A DNA stretch of 64,000 nt from Streptomyces luteogriseus (GCF_014205055.1 NZ_JACHMS010000001.1:2728001-2792000), one strand, 5' to 3'; positions 45,045 to 58,922 are shown, counted from the first letter of the stretch. Program-made: numbers and translations. The notes: generated by a model not told the origin, from the sequence alone.

Positions 45045-45788
45045 ATGCTGCTGCACGACACCGCCCTCGTCTACGGGCGCTACCTCCGGCAATCGCTCCG
45101 CTCCCGCTTCGCCCTGCTCTTCGGCGTGCTCATGCCCCTGCTGTACCTGCTGTTCTTCGGTCCGCTGCTCACGGACCTGCCGCTCGGCACGGGAGGCAGC
45201 TCCTGGCAGGTGCTCGTTCCCGGACTGCTGCTGCAACTCGGCCTGTTCGGGGCGTCCTTCGCGGGCTTCTCGGTCATCATCGAGAAGGGCCACGGCGTGG
45301 TCGAGCGCATGCGCGTCACCCCGGTCAGCCGGCTGGCGCTGCTGCTCGGCCGGGTGCTGCGGGACGCCACGGTGTTCGTCTTCCAGGCCGTGCTGCTGGT
45401 GCTGGCCGCGGTGGCGATGGGCCTGCGGGCACCCCTGGCCGGGGTGCTGATCGGCTTCGCCTTCGTCGCCCTGCTCACGGTCTCGCTGGCCGCCCTGTCG
45501 TACGCACTGGCGATGAGGATGGACACCCCGCAGAGCTTCGGTCCCGCGGTCAACGCGCTGACCATGCCGTCCATGCTGCTGTCCGGCCTGATGCTGCCGA
45601 TGACGCTGGGGCCGGCCTGGCTGGACGCCCTCTCGCACCTCATGCCGTTCCGCTATCTGGTGGACGCGGTACGGGACGCGTACGTCGGCAGCTACGCCAC
45701 GTCCCACATGCTCTACGGCGCGCTGGTGGCCGCCGGTTTCACGGCGCTGTCCGTGACAGTGGGCACACGCGTGTTCCGAACCGCCTGA
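45045..45788 (+). CDS. ABC-2 transporter permease, DrrB-type
   Basis: 247 residues with about six membrane helices: FALLFGVLMPLLYLLFFGPLL, VLVPGLLLQLGLFGASFAGF, VFVFQAVLLVLAAVAMGL, LAGVLIGFAFVALLTVSLAAL, TMPSMLLSGLMLPMTLG and ASHM-type last helix ALVAAGFTALSVTVGTRVF. Forms an exporter with the upstream ATPase. The VVERMRVTPVSR loop is typical of this permease group. Substrate unknown. Confidence 0.92.
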   Translation: MLLHDTALVYGRYLRQSLRSRFALLFGVLMPLLYLLFFGPLLTDLPLGTGGSSWQVLVPGLLLQLGLFGASFAGFSVIIEKGHGVVERMRVTPVSRLALLLGRVLRDATVFVFQAVLLVLAAVAMGLRAPLAGVLIGFAFVALLTVSLAALSYALAMRMDTPQSFGPAVNALTMPSMLLSGLMLPMTLGPAWLDALSHLMPFRYLVDAVRDAYVGSYATSHMLYGALVAAGFTALSVTVGTRVFRTA

Positions 45789-45807
45789 GCGAAACTACGC
45801 TGGCCAC

Positions 45808-46380
45808 ATGGTCAATCTGACGCGCATCTACACCAGGACCGGCGACCAGGGCACCACCGCCCTCGGCGACATGAGCCGGGTCGCCAAGACCGACCTGCGG
45901 ATCTCCGCGTACGCCGACGCCAACGAGGCGAACGCGGCGATCGGCACGGCCATCGCGCTGGGCGGCCTGGACGAGGAGATCGTCACGGTCCTCACCCGCG
46001 TCCAGAACGACCTCTTCGACGTGGGCGCGGACCTGTCGACACCGGTGGTGGAGAACCCGGAGTTCCCGCCCTTGCGGGTCGAGCAGTTCTACATCGACAA
46101 GCTGGAGGCGGACTGCGACCGCTTCCTGGCCGAGGTCGAGAAGCTCCGCTCCTTCATCCTCCCCGGCGGCACCCCCGGCGCGGCCCTGCTCCACCAGGCC
46201 TGCACGGTCGTACGCCGGGCCGAACGCTCGACGTGGGCAGCGCTGGAGGTCCACGCCGAGGTGATGAATCCCCTGACGGCGACCTACCTCAACCGCTTGT
46301 CCGACCTCCTGTTCATCCTCGCGAGGACGGCGAACAAGGAGGTCGGAGACGTGCTGTGGGTACCGGGCGGGGAGCGTTAG
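45808..46380 (+). CDS. PduO-type ATP:cob(I)alamin adenosyltransferase
   Basis: 190 residues. N-terminal TRIYTRTGDQGTTALGD phosphate loop, ISAYADANEANAAIG, LPGGTPGAALLHQACTVVRRAER and NRLSDLLFILART are the family motifs. It makes adenosylcobalamin, the cofactor IcmA and methylmalonyl-CoA mutase need. It follows the ABC permease by 19 bases; its stop abuts the stop of the convergent membrane gene with no bases between. Confidence 0.95.
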   Translation: MVNLTRIYTRTGDQGTTALGDMSRVAKTDLRISAYADANEANAAIGTAIALGGLDEEIVTVLTRVQNDLFDVGADLSTPVVENPEFPPLRVEQFYIDKLEADCDRFLAEVEKLRSFILPGGTPGAALLHQACTVVRRAERSTWAALEVHAEVMNPLTATYLNRLSDLLFILARTANKEVGDVLWVPGGER

Positions 46381-46968
46381 TCAGTTCTTGCCGCGTGCCA
46401 CCCTCTCTTTCGCCGGCCGCTCCTCCGGCTCCCCCGCGGGAGCCTTCCGCGGCCAGATCGCATAGCTCAGCGCGATCAGGCCGTGGATACCGGCCGTGCG
46501 CCAGGCCACCCAGCGCCAGTTCTCCAGGGAGGTGACGCGGCTCGGGTCGTCGACGTACCAGATGGCGAGCTGGAGCAGCACGGTCGCGACGACGGCGCCG
46601 GTGAGCGTGCCCAGCCACACCCTGCCCTCGTGGCGCGCCCGGGCCATGCCGTAGCGGGGCGGGCCGATCGGCTTCGGGGCGCCGCCCAGCCGGTGGGCCG
46701 CGTGGCCGTCGAGCCACTTCACGGTGCGGTGGCCGTGTCCGACGGTGTAGCCGATGTACAGCGCGGCCAGACCGTGCGTCCAGTTCGGCTCGGCGCCGTT
46801 CTTCAGATCCAGCGCGGTGGCGACCAGCAGGACGACCTCCAGCAGCGGCTCGCACAACAGCAGCGCCAGGCCGGTGCGCGGCATCTTCAGCAGGTAGCGG
46901 GTGGCCAGTCCGGCGGCCAGCAGCACCCAGAAGCCGATCTCGCAGGCGGCGATCAAGGCGACGATCAC
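46381..46968 (-). CDS. Integral membrane protein of unknown function
   Basis: 195 residues, GTG start with GAGAGGAGC upstream. About five hydrophobic segments: VALIAACEIGFWVLLAAGLATRYLL, TGLALLLCEPLLEVVLLVATALDL, LAALYIGYTVGHG, TLTGAVVATVLLQLAIWYV and IHGLIALSYAIW. The rest is short loops and a charged tail. Not recognised as a named family. Tail to tail with the adenosyltransferase gene; divergent from the NarL-type kinase. Confidence 0.82.
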   Translation of the reverse strand: MIVALIAACEIGFWVLLAAGLATRYLLKMPRTGLALLLCEPLLEVVLLVATALDLKNGAEPNWTHGLAALYIGYTVGHGHRTVKWLDGHAAHRLGGAPKPIGPPRYGMARARHEGRVWLGTLTGAVVATVLLQLAIWYVDDPSRVTSLENWRWVAWRTAGIHGLIALSYAIWPRKAPAGEPEERPAKERVARGKN

Positions 46969-47120
46969 GGTTCGCTCCTCTCGGTCACCCTTCCAGGCTC
47001 CCGGCCGGCGCGGCCGGAATCGTCGTCGCGACTGACGAACCCGCGGTACATCGAAAGATGCAGCCTGGGACCCTCCGCGGGGATCACGCGCGGCACACGG
47101 CTGCCGTGTTGGATGGTGGC

Positions 47121-48314
47121 ATGGCCGTACGACTCCCCCGCCCGCGCCGCTTCGACGTGTACGTCGCTCTGGGCAGTCTGCTGGGCGGGCTGCTGCTGTG
47201 GGCGCTCGGGCTGGCCACCCGCCCCGCCACCGAGGTGTACGTGCTGTTGCCGGGCCGCTGGCCGGTGCTGCTGCCGCTGGCGGTGATGTCCGGCTGCGAG
47301 CTGCTGCGGCGCACCGCTCCGCGCATCGCCCTGCTGACGGGCACCGCCGCGATCGTCCTGGACCTCCTCACCCAGGGCAACCTGGTCACGATCCTGATGT
47401 ACACGGACCTGATGTACGCGGCCGTCCTGTACGGCCCGCCCGCCTCGGCGCACCGCATCCCGCGGATCACCGGGCTGCTCACCGTGGCAGGCGCCGTCGT
47501 GCCGTTCGCGGTCTGGCGCGAGCCCGAGGCGCTGCTGATCGGCGTGGTCACCGGCCTGGTCGCCTTCGGGCCCGCCTCCACCGGGCTGATCGTGCGCAAC
47601 CACCGCGAGGCCGCCGACGCGGCCCGGCTGCGCGCCGAACAGACCGCGCTGCTCGCCGAGATGGACCGCACCCAGGCCGTCACCGCCGAACGCGCCCGGA
47701 TGGCCCGCGAGCTGCACGACATGGTCGCCAACCACCTGTCCGCGATCGCCATCCACTCCACCGCCGCCCTGTCCCTCGACGATCCCAAGACCTCTCAGGA
47801 CGCGCTCGTGGTCATCCGCGAGAACAGCGTGGAGGGGCTCGCCGAGATGCGGCGGCTGATCGGCATCCTGCGCGACAGCAGCGGCGACGTGGAACCGTCC
47901 GCCGCTCCCACGCTCGAAGGTCTGGCCGCGCTGGTGGACGGTGCCCGCACCAACGGCCTCGACGTCACTCTCGACGCCGAACGGAGCGAGGTTCCCGCCC
48001 CCGTCGAACTCGCCGCCTACCGCATCGTGCAGGAGTCGCTGACCAACGCCCTCAAGCACGCCGCCCCGGGCCGGGTCGCGGTCTCCCTCGCTCGGCGGGA
48101 CGGCTCGCTCGTCGTCGGGGTGACCAGTCCGTACGGGGACCGGGACGCCCCGCGCGCCCCCGGCTCCGGCGCGGGTCTGGTCGGCATGCGGGAGCGCGCC
48201 GCGCTGCTCGACGGCACCTTCGAGGCGGGCCCCGAGGACTCGCCCGCCGGCAAGATCTGGGCCGTACGCGCCACCCTCCCCGTCCACGACACCGTCGAAG
48301 GAGACACCGCATGA
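47121..48314 (+). CDS. Sensor histidine kinase (NarL-type system)
   Basis: 397 residues from the ATG at 47121 (GGATGGTGG upstream). About five N-terminal membrane helices in the first 155 residues, a short coiled coil, then HisKA_3 motif ARMARELHDMVANHLSAI with His199, and a HATPase with NALKHAAPGRV and GAGLVGMRERAALLDG. Membrane-sensing type with no large outer domain. Coupled by a four-base overlap to its regulator. Signal unknown. Confidence 0.94.
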   Translation: MAVRLPRPRRFDVYVALGSLLGGLLLWALGLATRPATEVYVLLPGRWPVLLPLAVMSGCELLRRTAPRIALLTGTAAIVLDLLTQGNLVTILMYTDLMYAAVLYGPPASAHRIPRITGLLTVAGAVVPFAVWREPEALLIGVVTGLVAFGPASTGLIVRNHREAADAARLRAEQTALLAEMDRTQAVTAERARMARELHDMVANHLSAIAIHSTAALSLDDPKTSQDALVVIRENSVEGLAEMRRLIGILRDSSGDVEPSAAPTLEGLAALVDGARTNGLDVTLDAERSEVPAPVELAAYRIVQESLTNALKHAAPGRVAVSLARRDGSLVVGVTSPYGDRDAPRAPGSGAGLVGMRERAALLDGTFEAGPEDSPAGKIWAVRATLPVHDTVEGDTA

Positions 48315-48952
48315 TCCGCGTCCTGGTCGCCGAGGACCAGTCCGCCGTCCGCGCCGGCCTGGTCCTCATCCTGGGCAGCGCGCCCGACATCGAGGTGGCC
48401 GGTGAGGCCGCGGACGGTGAGCAGGCGGTGGCGCTGGCCCGGGAGCTGCGGCCGGACCTGGTGCTGATGGACGTTCAGATGCCGCGCCTGGACGGGGTGT
48501 CGGCGACCCGGCAGGTCGTCGCGGAAGGGCTCGCAGACGTGCTGGTGCTGACCACGTTCGACCTCGACGAGTACGTCTTCGGGGCGCTGCGGGCGGGCGC
48601 GTCGGGCTTCCTGCTGAAGAACACCGAGGCGAGGGAGCTGCTGGAGGCGGTGCGGACGGTCGCACGCGGGGAGGGGATGATCGCCCCGGCGGTCACGCGG
48701 CGGCTGATCGCGGAGTTCGCCGCGAAGCCGGCGCGCGGGCCGGCGGCCGATCCGGCCGTGCTGGACCGGCTCACCCGGCGCGAACGCGAGGTGCTGTCCT
48801 GCCTGGGCGAAGGCCTGTCCAACGCGGGCATCGCCGGGCGGCTGGACATGGCCGAGGCGACCGTGAAGACCCATGTCAGCCGGCTGCTGGGGAAGCTGGA
48901 GCTGCGCAGTCGCGTGCAAGCGGCGGTGCTGGCTCAGGAGTTGGGGATCTGA
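48311..48952 (+). CDS. NarL/LuxR-family response regulator
   Basis: 213 residues. Receiver with Glu8/Asp9, phospho-acceptor Asp54 in LVLMDVQMPRLDG and a Lys in FLLKNTEARELL. A LuxR-type helix-turn-helix at about 148-205: LTRREREVLSCLGEGLSNAGIAGRLDMAEATVKTHVSRLLGKL. Target genes not evident. The chitinase gene downstream is on the same strand, but its dre-like elements and 124-base gap indicate separate control. Confidence 0.95.
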   Translation: MIRVLVAEDQSAVRAGLVLILGSAPDIEVAGEAADGEQAVALARELRPDLVLMDVQMPRLDGVSATRQVVAEGLADVLVLTTFDLDEYVFGALRAGASGFLLKNTEARELLEAVRTVARGEGMIAPAVTRRLIAEFAAKPARGPAADPAVLDRLTRREREVLSCLGEGLSNAGIAGRLDMAEATVKTHVSRLLGKLELRSRVQAAVLAQELGI

Positions 48953-48970
48953 ACCGATCCCGGGACGTGG

Positions 48971-49003
48971 TGGTCCAGACCTATTGACCGGTGGTCCAGA
49001 CCT
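48971..49003 (+). promoter_or_regulatory. Two DasR-type repeats in the chitinase promoter
   Basis: TGGTCCAGACCT occurs at 48971-48982 and again at 48992-49003, 21 bases apart, two helix turns. The known element upstream of streptomycete chitinase genes is close to TGGTCTAGACCA, bound by the GlcNAc-responsive repressor DasR. TTCTATTCT right after the second copy could be the -10 region. Confidence 0.85.
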
Positions 49004-49076
49004 TTCTATTCTCACCGCACCATGAGTGGGCGTGAGGCTCAGTCACGCCCCCACAACTCCATCAAGGAGGCGCAGC

Positions 49077-50900
<1,824 letters not shown>

Positions 50901-50955
50901 GCCGCATCACAGAGAAGTTCGAAGGGTCGTAGACCCTGGGCGACATTGACGCTCC

Positions 50956-50974
50956 CCCCGGACTTCGTCCGGGG
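50956..50974 (+). terminator. Terminator after the chitinase gene
   Basis: Eight-bp stem CCCCGGAC/GTCCGGGG with a three-base TTC loop, 55 bases past the stop. A second stem at 50987-51021 follows. Confidence 0.75.
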
Positions 50975-50986
50975 AGACCCCCACCC

Positions 50987-51021
50987 AGCGAGTGAACGGG
51001 GCTACGCCACGTTCACTCGCT
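50987..51021. terminator. Second hairpin overlapping the DUF2550 gene end
   Basis: An 11-bp perfect stem AGCGAGTGAAC/GTTCACTCGCT with a 13-base loop. It overlaps the last codons and stop of the minus-strand DUF2550 gene and may terminate both convergent transcripts. Confidence 0.6.
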
Positions 51022-51448
51022 GTCCGGGCGGGGCTGCCTCGAGCCACGCGAGGAAACCGGTCAGCGCGTCTTCGCTCATCGCGAGCTCGAGACGCGTGCC
51101 CCGGTGCAGACAGGCCAGGATCACATGGTCGGAGAGCAGCGCCAGCTCCTCCTCGCCCTCCGGGACGCGGCGGCCGGCCACCTCGATCGCGGAACGCTCC
51201 AGAGTGCGGCGCGGACGCGGCGAGTACGAGAAGACGCGGTACCACTCGACCCGGTCGCCGTTGTACCGGGCCACCCCGTACGCCCAGCCCTTGCCGCTGG
51301 TGTCACCCTCGGCAGGGGTGTCCCAGCGCAGACTGGCGTCGAAGGTGCCGCCCGACCGCTGGATCAGCCGGCGGCGCAGACCGAAGACGAACAGGCCCAC
51401 CACTACGAGGGCCACCACGATTCCGCACACAGTCAGAGCGAGGACCAT
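51002..51448 (-). CDS. DUF2550 membrane-anchored protein
   Basis: 148 residues from the ATG at 51448, which lies nine bases after GAGGAGG; a GTG two codons earlier is less well spaced. One N-terminal membrane helix (LALTVCGIVVALVVVGLFVFGL), then an Arg-rich turn and a soluble domain: WAYGVARYNGDRVEWYRVFSYSPRPRRTL, ALLSDHVILAC and LAMSEDALTGFLAWLE. DUF2550 is an actinobacterial family that regularly follows atpC. Function unknown. Confidence 0.9.
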   Translation of the reverse strand: MVLALTVCGIVVALVVVGLFVFGLRRRLIQRSGGTFDASLRWDTPAEGDTSGKGWAYGVARYNGDRVEWYRVFSYSPRPRRTLERSAIEVAGRRVPEGEEELALLSDHVILACLHRGTRLELAMSEDALTGFLAWLEAAPPGQRVNVA

Positions 51449-51504
51449 CGACACCGACCTCCTCGTCTCCTAGGTAACGGAACGTAAAAATCACCCACAT
51501 CCGC

Positions 51505-51553
51505 CTCAGCCGCGGCTGGGTCCGGATCTCTCCGGTACCCAGCCGCGGCTGAG
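51505..51553 (-). terminator. Terminator of the ATP synthase operon
   Basis: A long imperfect stem: CTCAGCCGCGGCTGGG...CCGG pairs with CCGG...CCCAGCCGCGGCTGAG over about 20 bp, with a six-base loop. Each arm also contains the self-complementary CAGCCGCGGCTG. It begins 25 bases past the atpC stop. Confidence 0.88.
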
Positions 51554-51578
51554 TGACGTCATCACACGGCGGACGGGG

Positions 51579-51956
51579 TCAGCGCGCCGCCGTGGCAGCC
51601 CGCAGACGGACGTCGGCGCGGCGCTGGGCCTCCGCGTCGTCCTCCGCCTTCGCACGCTCCAGCTCCTGCTCCGCGTGCTGGACATCGATCTCGTCCGACA
51701 GCTCGGCGACCTCCGCCAGCAGGGAGAGCTTGTCGTCCGCGAACGAGATGAATCCGCCGTGCACAGCAGCGACGACCGTCCCGCTCTCACTCGTACGGAT
51801 GATCACCGGGCCCGACTCCAGCACACCGAGCAGCGGCTGGTGACCGGGCATGACGCCGATGTCGCCGGACGTGGTGCGCGCGACGACCAGGGTGGCCTGG
51901 CCGGACCAGACCTCACGGTCGGCCGCGACCAGCGCGACGTGCAGCTCAGCAGCCAA
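51579..51956 (-). CDS. atpC: ATP synthase epsilon subunit
   Basis: 125 residues. N-terminal beta barrel (LHVALVAADREVWSGQATLVVARTTSGDIGVMPGHQPLLGVL) and a C-terminal helical hairpin (VQHAEQELERAKAEDDAEAQRRADVRLRAA). It couples rotation to catalysis and inhibits ATP hydrolysis. The start is TTG at 51956 with GGAG upstream, the weakest start in the operon, and an 11-bp hairpin stands before it. Last gene of the operon. Confidence 0.96.
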   Translation of the reverse strand: MAAELHVALVAADREVWSGQATLVVARTTSGDIGVMPGHQPLLGVLESGPVIIRTSESGTVVAAVHGGFISFADDKLSLLAEVAELSDEIDVQHAEQELERAKAEDDAEAQRRADVRLRAATAAR

Positions 51957-52024
51957 GGGTGGCTCCTCGGGTCACCACCCGGCGGGAGTGCCGGGTGTTG
52001 GTTACAAGTCTAGTAGGCGTGACA

Positions 52025-52052
52025 GAGGGGGCGGGACGAACCCCGCCCCCTC
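52025..52052 (-). terminator. Hairpin inside the atp operon between atpD and atpC
   Basis: An 11-bp perfect stem GAGGGGGCGGG/CCCGCCCCCTC with a six-base loop, 15 bases after the atpD stop and 69 bases before the atpC start. It could protect the atpD transcript end or attenuate atpC. Confidence 0.7.
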
Positions 52053-52067
52053 CGACGAGCACGGGGC

Positions 52068-53504
<1,437 letters not shown>

Positions 53505-54422
53505 TTATCGGTCACTCCCCGCGGTCGCGTCGGCCAGGGCACTGGCGCCACCGACGATCTCGCTGATTTCCTGGGTGATTTCGGCCTGGCGGGCCTGGTT
53601 GGCAAGCCGGGTGAGCGTCTCGATGAGCTCTCCGGCGTTGTCGGTGGCCGACTTCATCGCGCGCCGCGTGGCGGCGTGCTTGGAGGCAGCCGACTGGAGC
53701 AGCGCGTTGTAGATGCGGCTCTCGACGTAGCGCGGCAGCAGGGCGTCGAGGACGTCCTCCGCCGAGGGCTCGAAGTCGAACAGCGGGAGGATCTCGCCCT
53801 TGGGCTTGGCCTCCGCAGCCACCTCGTCGAGGCTGAGCGGCAGCAGCCGCGCCTCGATCGCCGTCTGCGTCATCATCGACACGAACTCGGTGTAGACGAG
53901 GTGAAGCTCGTCCACGCCGCCCTCGGCCGTCTCCGTCTCGATCGCTTCGATCAGCGGGGCCGCGACCTTCTTGGCGTCCGCGTACGAGGGCTCGTCGGTG
54001 AAGCCCGTGAACGACTCCGCGATCTTGCGCTCGCGGAAGTTGTAGTGGGCGACACCGCGGCGGCCGACGATGTAGGTGACGACCTCCTTGCCCTCGGCCT
54101 CAAGCTGCGCCGTGAGCTTCTCCGCGGCCTTGATGGCGTTGGAGTTGAAGGCACCGGCCAGACCGCGGTCGCTCGTGAGGAGCAGGACCGCGGCGCGGGT
54201 CGGGTTCTCCGACTCGTTCGTGAGCGGGTGCTTGGTGTTGGATCCGCCGGCGACCGCCGTGACCGCCCGGGTGAGCTCGGTCGCGTACGGGGTGGAGGCC
54301 GCCACCTTGCGCTGCGCCTTGACGACGCGCGAGGCGGCGATCATCTCCATCGCCTTGGTGATCTTCTTGGTCGCGGTGACGGATCGGATGCGACGCTTGT
54401 AGACCCGGAGCTGGGCTCCCAT
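53505..54422 (-). CDS. atpG: ATP synthase gamma subunit
   Basis: 305 residues. N-terminal helix [32 protein letters not shown] and C-terminal helix [42 protein letters not shown] form the rotating coiled coil of the central stalk. The middle is the Rossmann-like shell with [10 protein letters not shown]. Slightly long, as in other actinobacteria. The stop touches the atpD start. Confidence 0.97.
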   Translation of the reverse strand: MGAQLRVYKRRIRSVTATKKITKAMEMIAASRVVKAQRKVAASTPYATELTRAVTAVAGGSNTKHPLTNESENPTRAAVLLLTSDRGLAGAFNSNAIKAAEKLTAQLEAEGKEVVTYIVGRRGVAHYNFRERKIAESFTGFTDEPSYADAKKVAAPLIEAIETETAEGGVDELHLVYTEFVSMMTQTAIEARLLPLSLDEVAAEAKPKGEILPLFDFEPSAEDVLDALLPRYVESRIYNALLQSAASKHAATRRAMKSATDNAGELIETLTRLANQARQAEITQEISEIVGGASALADATAGSDR

Positions 54423-54442
54423 GAGTCAGGTCCCTTCCGTCG

Positions 54443-56032
54443 TCACTTACCGGCAGCCGGGGTGTCCTCGCCGAGCAGCTTGCCGTCGGCGGTCTCGAAC
54501 TGCTTCTTGAACTCCACGATGGCGTCGGCGACAGCCTGAAGGGTGTCGTCGGACATCTTGCCGCCCTCGCGGATGGAGGTCATCAGGCCCTGCTCCTTGC
54601 GGTGCAGGTACTCCAGCAGCTCCTTCTCGAAGCGCCGGATGTCGACGACGGGGACGTCGTCCATCTTGCCGGTGGTGCCGGCCCAGACGGACACGACCTG
54701 GTCCTCGGTGGCCATCGGCTGGTACTGGGCCTGCTTCAGCAGCTCGACCATGCGCTGACCACGCTCGAGCTGCGCCTTGGACGCGGCGTCCAGGTCGGAA
54801 CCGAAGGCGGCGAATGCCTCCAGCTCACGGAACTGGGCGAGGTCCACGCGCAGACGGCCGGAGACCTGCTTCATCGCCTTGTGCTGGGCGGAACCACCGA
54901 CGCGGGAGACGGAGATACCGACGTTCAGCGCGGGGCGCTGACCGGCGTTGAACAGGTCCGACTCCAGGAAGCACTGGCCGTCGGTGATGGAGATGACGTT
55001 GGTCGGGATGAACGCCGAGACGTCGTTGGCCTTCGTCTCGACGATCGGCAGACCGGTCATCGAGCCGGCACCCATCTCGTCGGAGAGCTTGGCGCAGCGC
55101 TCCAGCAGACGGGAGTGCAGGTAGAAGACGTCACCCGGGTAGGCCTCACGGCCCGGCGGGCGGCGCAGCAGCAGCGACACGGCACGGTAGGCGTCGGCCT
55201 GCTTCGACAGGTCGTCGAAGATGATCAGGACGTGCTTGCCCTGGTACATCCAGTGCTGGCCGATGGCCGAACCGGTGTACGGCGCCAGGTACTTGAAGCC
55301 GGCCGGGTCGGACGCCGGGGCGGCGACGATGGTCGTGTACTCCAGCGCGCCGGCCTCCTCCAGAGCGCCGCGCACACCGGCGATCGTGGAGCCCTTCTGA
55401 CCGATGGCGACGTAGATGCAGCGGACCTGCTTGTTCGGGTCGCCCGAGCGCCAGTTGTCGCGCTGGTTGATGATGGTGTCGACAGCCAGGGCGGTCTTGC
55501 CGGTCTGGCGGTCACCGATGATCAGCTGACGCTGGCCACGGCCGATCGGGGTCATCGCGTCGACGGCCTTGTAGCCCGTCTCCATCGGCTCGTGCACCGA
55601 CTTGCGGACCATGACGCCGGGGGCCTGCAGCTCCAGGGCGCGACGGTCTTCGGTCTCGATCTCGCCGAGGCCGTCGATCGGGTTGCCGAGGGGGTCCACC
55701 ACGCGGCCGAGGTAGCCCTCGCCCACCGCGACGGAGAGAACCTCACCGGTACGGGAGACCGGCTGACCCTCCTCGATGCCGCTGAACTCGCCGAGGACGA
55801 CGCAGCCGATCTCGCGCTCCTCGAGGTTGAGGGCGAGACCGAGGCTGCCGTCCTCGAACTTCAGCAGCTCGTTGGCCATGACCGAGGGCAGACCCTCGAC
55901 CTTCGCGATACCGTCACCGGCGAAGGTGACCGTACCGACCTCCTCGCGCGAGGCCGCGTCCGGCTTGTACGCCTGGACGAAGTTCTCCAGCGCGTCCCGG
56001 ATCTCCTCCGGCCGGATCGTGAGCTCCGCCAT
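54443..56032 (-). CDS. atpA: ATP synthase alpha subunit
   Basis: 529 residues from the ATG at 56032 ([19 protein letters not shown]), the usual length; an in-frame ATG at 56110 would run through the leader hairpin and is rejected. P-loop [43 protein letters not shown] with the arginine finger region, and [14 protein letters not shown]. Regulatory subunit of F1. Confidence 0.98.
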   Translation of the reverse strand: MAELTIRPEEIRDALENFVQAYKPDAASREEVGTVTFAGDGIAKVEGLPSVMANELLKFEDGSLGLALNLEEREIGCVVLGEFSGIEEGQPVSRTGEVLSVAVGEGYLGRVVDPLGNPIDGLGEIETEDRRALELQAPGVMVRKSVHEPMETGYKAVDAMTPIGRGQRQLIIGDRQTGKTALAVDTIINQRDNWRSGDPNKQVRCIYVAIGQKGSTIAGVRGALEEAGALEYTTIVAAPASDPAGFKYLAPYTGSAIGQHWMYQGKHVLIIFDDLSKQADAYRAVSLLLRRPPGREAYPGDVFYLHSRLLERCAKLSDEMGAGSMTGLPIVETKANDVSAFIPTNVISITDGQCFLESDLFNAGQRPALNVGISVSRVGGSAQHKAMKQVSGRLRVDLAQFRELEAFAAFGSDLDAASKAQLERGQRMVELLKQAQYQPMATEDQVVSVWAGTTGKMDDVPVVDIRRFEKELLEYLHRKEQGLMTSIREGGKMSDDTLQAVADAIVEFKKQFETADGKLLGEDTPAAGK

Positions 56033-56073
56033 CTGGGTTCCCTGCTCTCCTTGTTGGGCCCGAAGTTTCACTT

Positions 56074-56097
56074 TGGGGGTCTGGGGGCGACCCCCAG
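56074..56097 (-). promoter_or_regulatory. Alternative hairpins in the atpA leader
   Basis: TGGGGGTC (56074-56081) pairs with GACCCCCA (56089-56096), while CTGGGGG (56081-56087) can instead pair with CCCCCAG (56091-56097). The two stems exclude each other. They lie in the 126-base gap between atpH and atpA, just ahead of the F1 genes that need three copies each. Confidence 0.5.
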
Positions 56098-56158
56098 GAT
56101 TCTTCTGCACGGCCCAACCAGGGCCGTCGTAAGTACGTTGTGCCTATTGAGTTGCTGC

Positions 56159-56974
56159 TCAGCCGGCGAGCCGGCGGCTGGCGTCCTCGATGCGGTCCGC
56201 CAGGGAGCCGTTGATGACCTCGTCGCCGACCTGCACCCGGATTCCGCCGAGGACCTCGGGGTCCACGTCCAGGTTGAGGTGCATCGTGCGGCCGTAGAGC
56301 TTCGCGAGGGCGGCGCCCAGGCGCTGCTTCTGCGAGTCGCTCAGCGGCACCGCCGAGGTGACGATGGCCACCATGCGGTCCCGGCGCTCGGCGGCGAGCT
56401 TGGACAGGGACTCGAGTCCCGACTCCAGGCTACGTCCCCGCGGCGCGGTCACAAGGCGCGTGACCAGACGCTCGGTGGCCGACTGCGCCCGGCCGCCGAG
56501 CAGGCTGCGCAGCAGCTCGCTCTTGGCCGAGGTGGTGGCCTTGCGGTCGGTCAGCGCGGCCCGCAGCTCCATGCTGCCGGAGACGATCCGGCCGAACCGG
56601 AACAGCTCGTCCTCGACGTCGTCGAGCTTGCCGGCCTGCTGGGCGGCCGTCAGGTCGGCGATGTCGGCCAGCACCTCCAGCGCGTCCACCAGGTCGCGCG
56701 ACTGCGACCAGCGGGAGCGCACCATGCCGGCCACCAGGTCGGCGGCCGTGCCGCTGACCTGGGTGCCGAGCAGGCGCTGGGCCAGCTCGGCCTTCGCCTC
56801 AGCGGCCTGCGCCGGGTCGGTGAGGACCCGACGCAGCGACACCTCGCGGTCGAGCAGCGCGGTGACGGCGGCCAGCTCGTCGGCGAGCGACCCCGCGTTC
56901 ACGGACGTCGAGTCCGTCAGCGCGTCGAGACGCTCACGTGCGGCTGCCAGGGCCTCGCGGCTCGCTCCGTTCAT
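56159..56974 (-). CDS. atpH: ATP synthase delta subunit
   Basis: 271 residues, longer than the 180 of many bacteria, as is usual in actinobacteria with long delta chains. The C-terminal half holds the OSCP-like signature TSAVPLSDSQKQRLGAALAKLYGRTMHLNLDVDPEVLGGIRVQVGDEVING in pieces. It links F1 to the peripheral stalk. ATG overlaps the atpF stop by four bases. Confidence 0.96.
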   Translation of the reverse strand: MNGASREALAAARERLDALTDSTSVNAGSLADELAAVTALLDREVSLRRVLTDPAQAAEAKAELAQRLLGTQVSGTAADLVAGMVRSRWSQSRDLVDALEVLADIADLTAAQQAGKLDDVEDELFRFGRIVSGSMELRAALTDRKATTSAKSELLRSLLGGRAQSATERLVTRLVTAPRGRSLESGLESLSKLAAERRDRMVAIVTSAVPLSDSQKQRLGAALAKLYGRTMHLNLDVDPEVLGGIRVQVGDEVINGSLADRIEDASRRLAG

Positions 56975-57522
56975 CGCCCGGCCTCGGCCTTCTCCTCGAG
57001 CTCGTCGAGGAACCGGTCGATCACGCGGCTCTGGCGGGCGTGGTCCTCGAGGGACTCCCCGACGAGCTTGCCGGCCAGGTCGGTGGCGAGCTTGCCGACG
57101 TCCTGGCGCAGCGCCGAAGCGGCGGCCTTGCGGTCGGCCTCGATCTGCGAGTGACCGGCGGCGACGATCTCCTCGCGCTGACGCTGGCCCTCGGCCCGCA
57201 TCTCGGCGATGAGCGTGGCACCCTGCTCCTGCGCCTCCTGGCGCAGGCGCGCGGCCTCGTGCCGGGCCTCGGCGAGCTGCGCCTTGTACTGCTCAAGCAC
57301 GCTCTGGGCCTCGGTCCGCGCAGCCTCGGCCTTCTCGATTCCACCCTCGATGGCCTCGCGACGCTGCTCCAGAACCTTGTTGATGTTCGGAAGGAGCTTC
57401 TTGCCCAGGATGAAAAAGACGATCGCGAAGGCGATCAGGCCGATGACGAGCTCGGGGATCTCCGGGATGAGAGGGTTCTGGGCCTCTTCCTCGGCCGCCA
57501 GCTGTACCAGGGGCGAGATCAC
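56971..57522 (-). CDS. atpF: ATP synthase b subunit
   Basis: 183 residues, GTG start at 57522 with AAGGAAC upstream. One membrane helix (IPELVIGLIAFAIVFFILGKKLLP) followed by a long Glu/Ala/Arg-rich helix that forms the peripheral stalk. The nearest ATG is out of frame and stops at once. Coupled to atpH. Confidence 0.96.
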   Translation of the reverse strand: MISPLVQLAAEEEAQNPLIPEIPELVIGLIAFAIVFFILGKKLLPNINKVLEQRREAIEGGIEKAEAARTEAQSVLEQYKAQLAEARHEAARLRQEAQEQGATLIAEMRAEGQRQREEIVAAGHSQIEADRKAAASALRQDVGKLATDLAGKLVGESLEDHARQSRVIDRFLDELEEKAEAGR

Positions 57523-57564
57523 ATCAGTTCCTTCCGTCCAAGTTTCGCGTCGGGCAGGACCGGA

Positions 57565-58700
<1,136 letters not shown>

Positions 58701-58922
58701 CGCGAGCTCCTTCAGCGTGGCGCATGGGTACGGCAACCTCGATGTGTCGGCGCGGTGTGCGACCGCGGGACGGCACTGGACTGGACTTGCGGATTTGGGG
58801 GCGGCGACTGGGCTCTGAGCCGTGAGGCGTCACAGGGACGGCTGCCGCCCGCGCCAGCTCTGCCGCAGTTGTGGCGAGACCATAGCAAATGAGCGGAAGC
58901 CTCTTTACACCAGCCCTACGGG

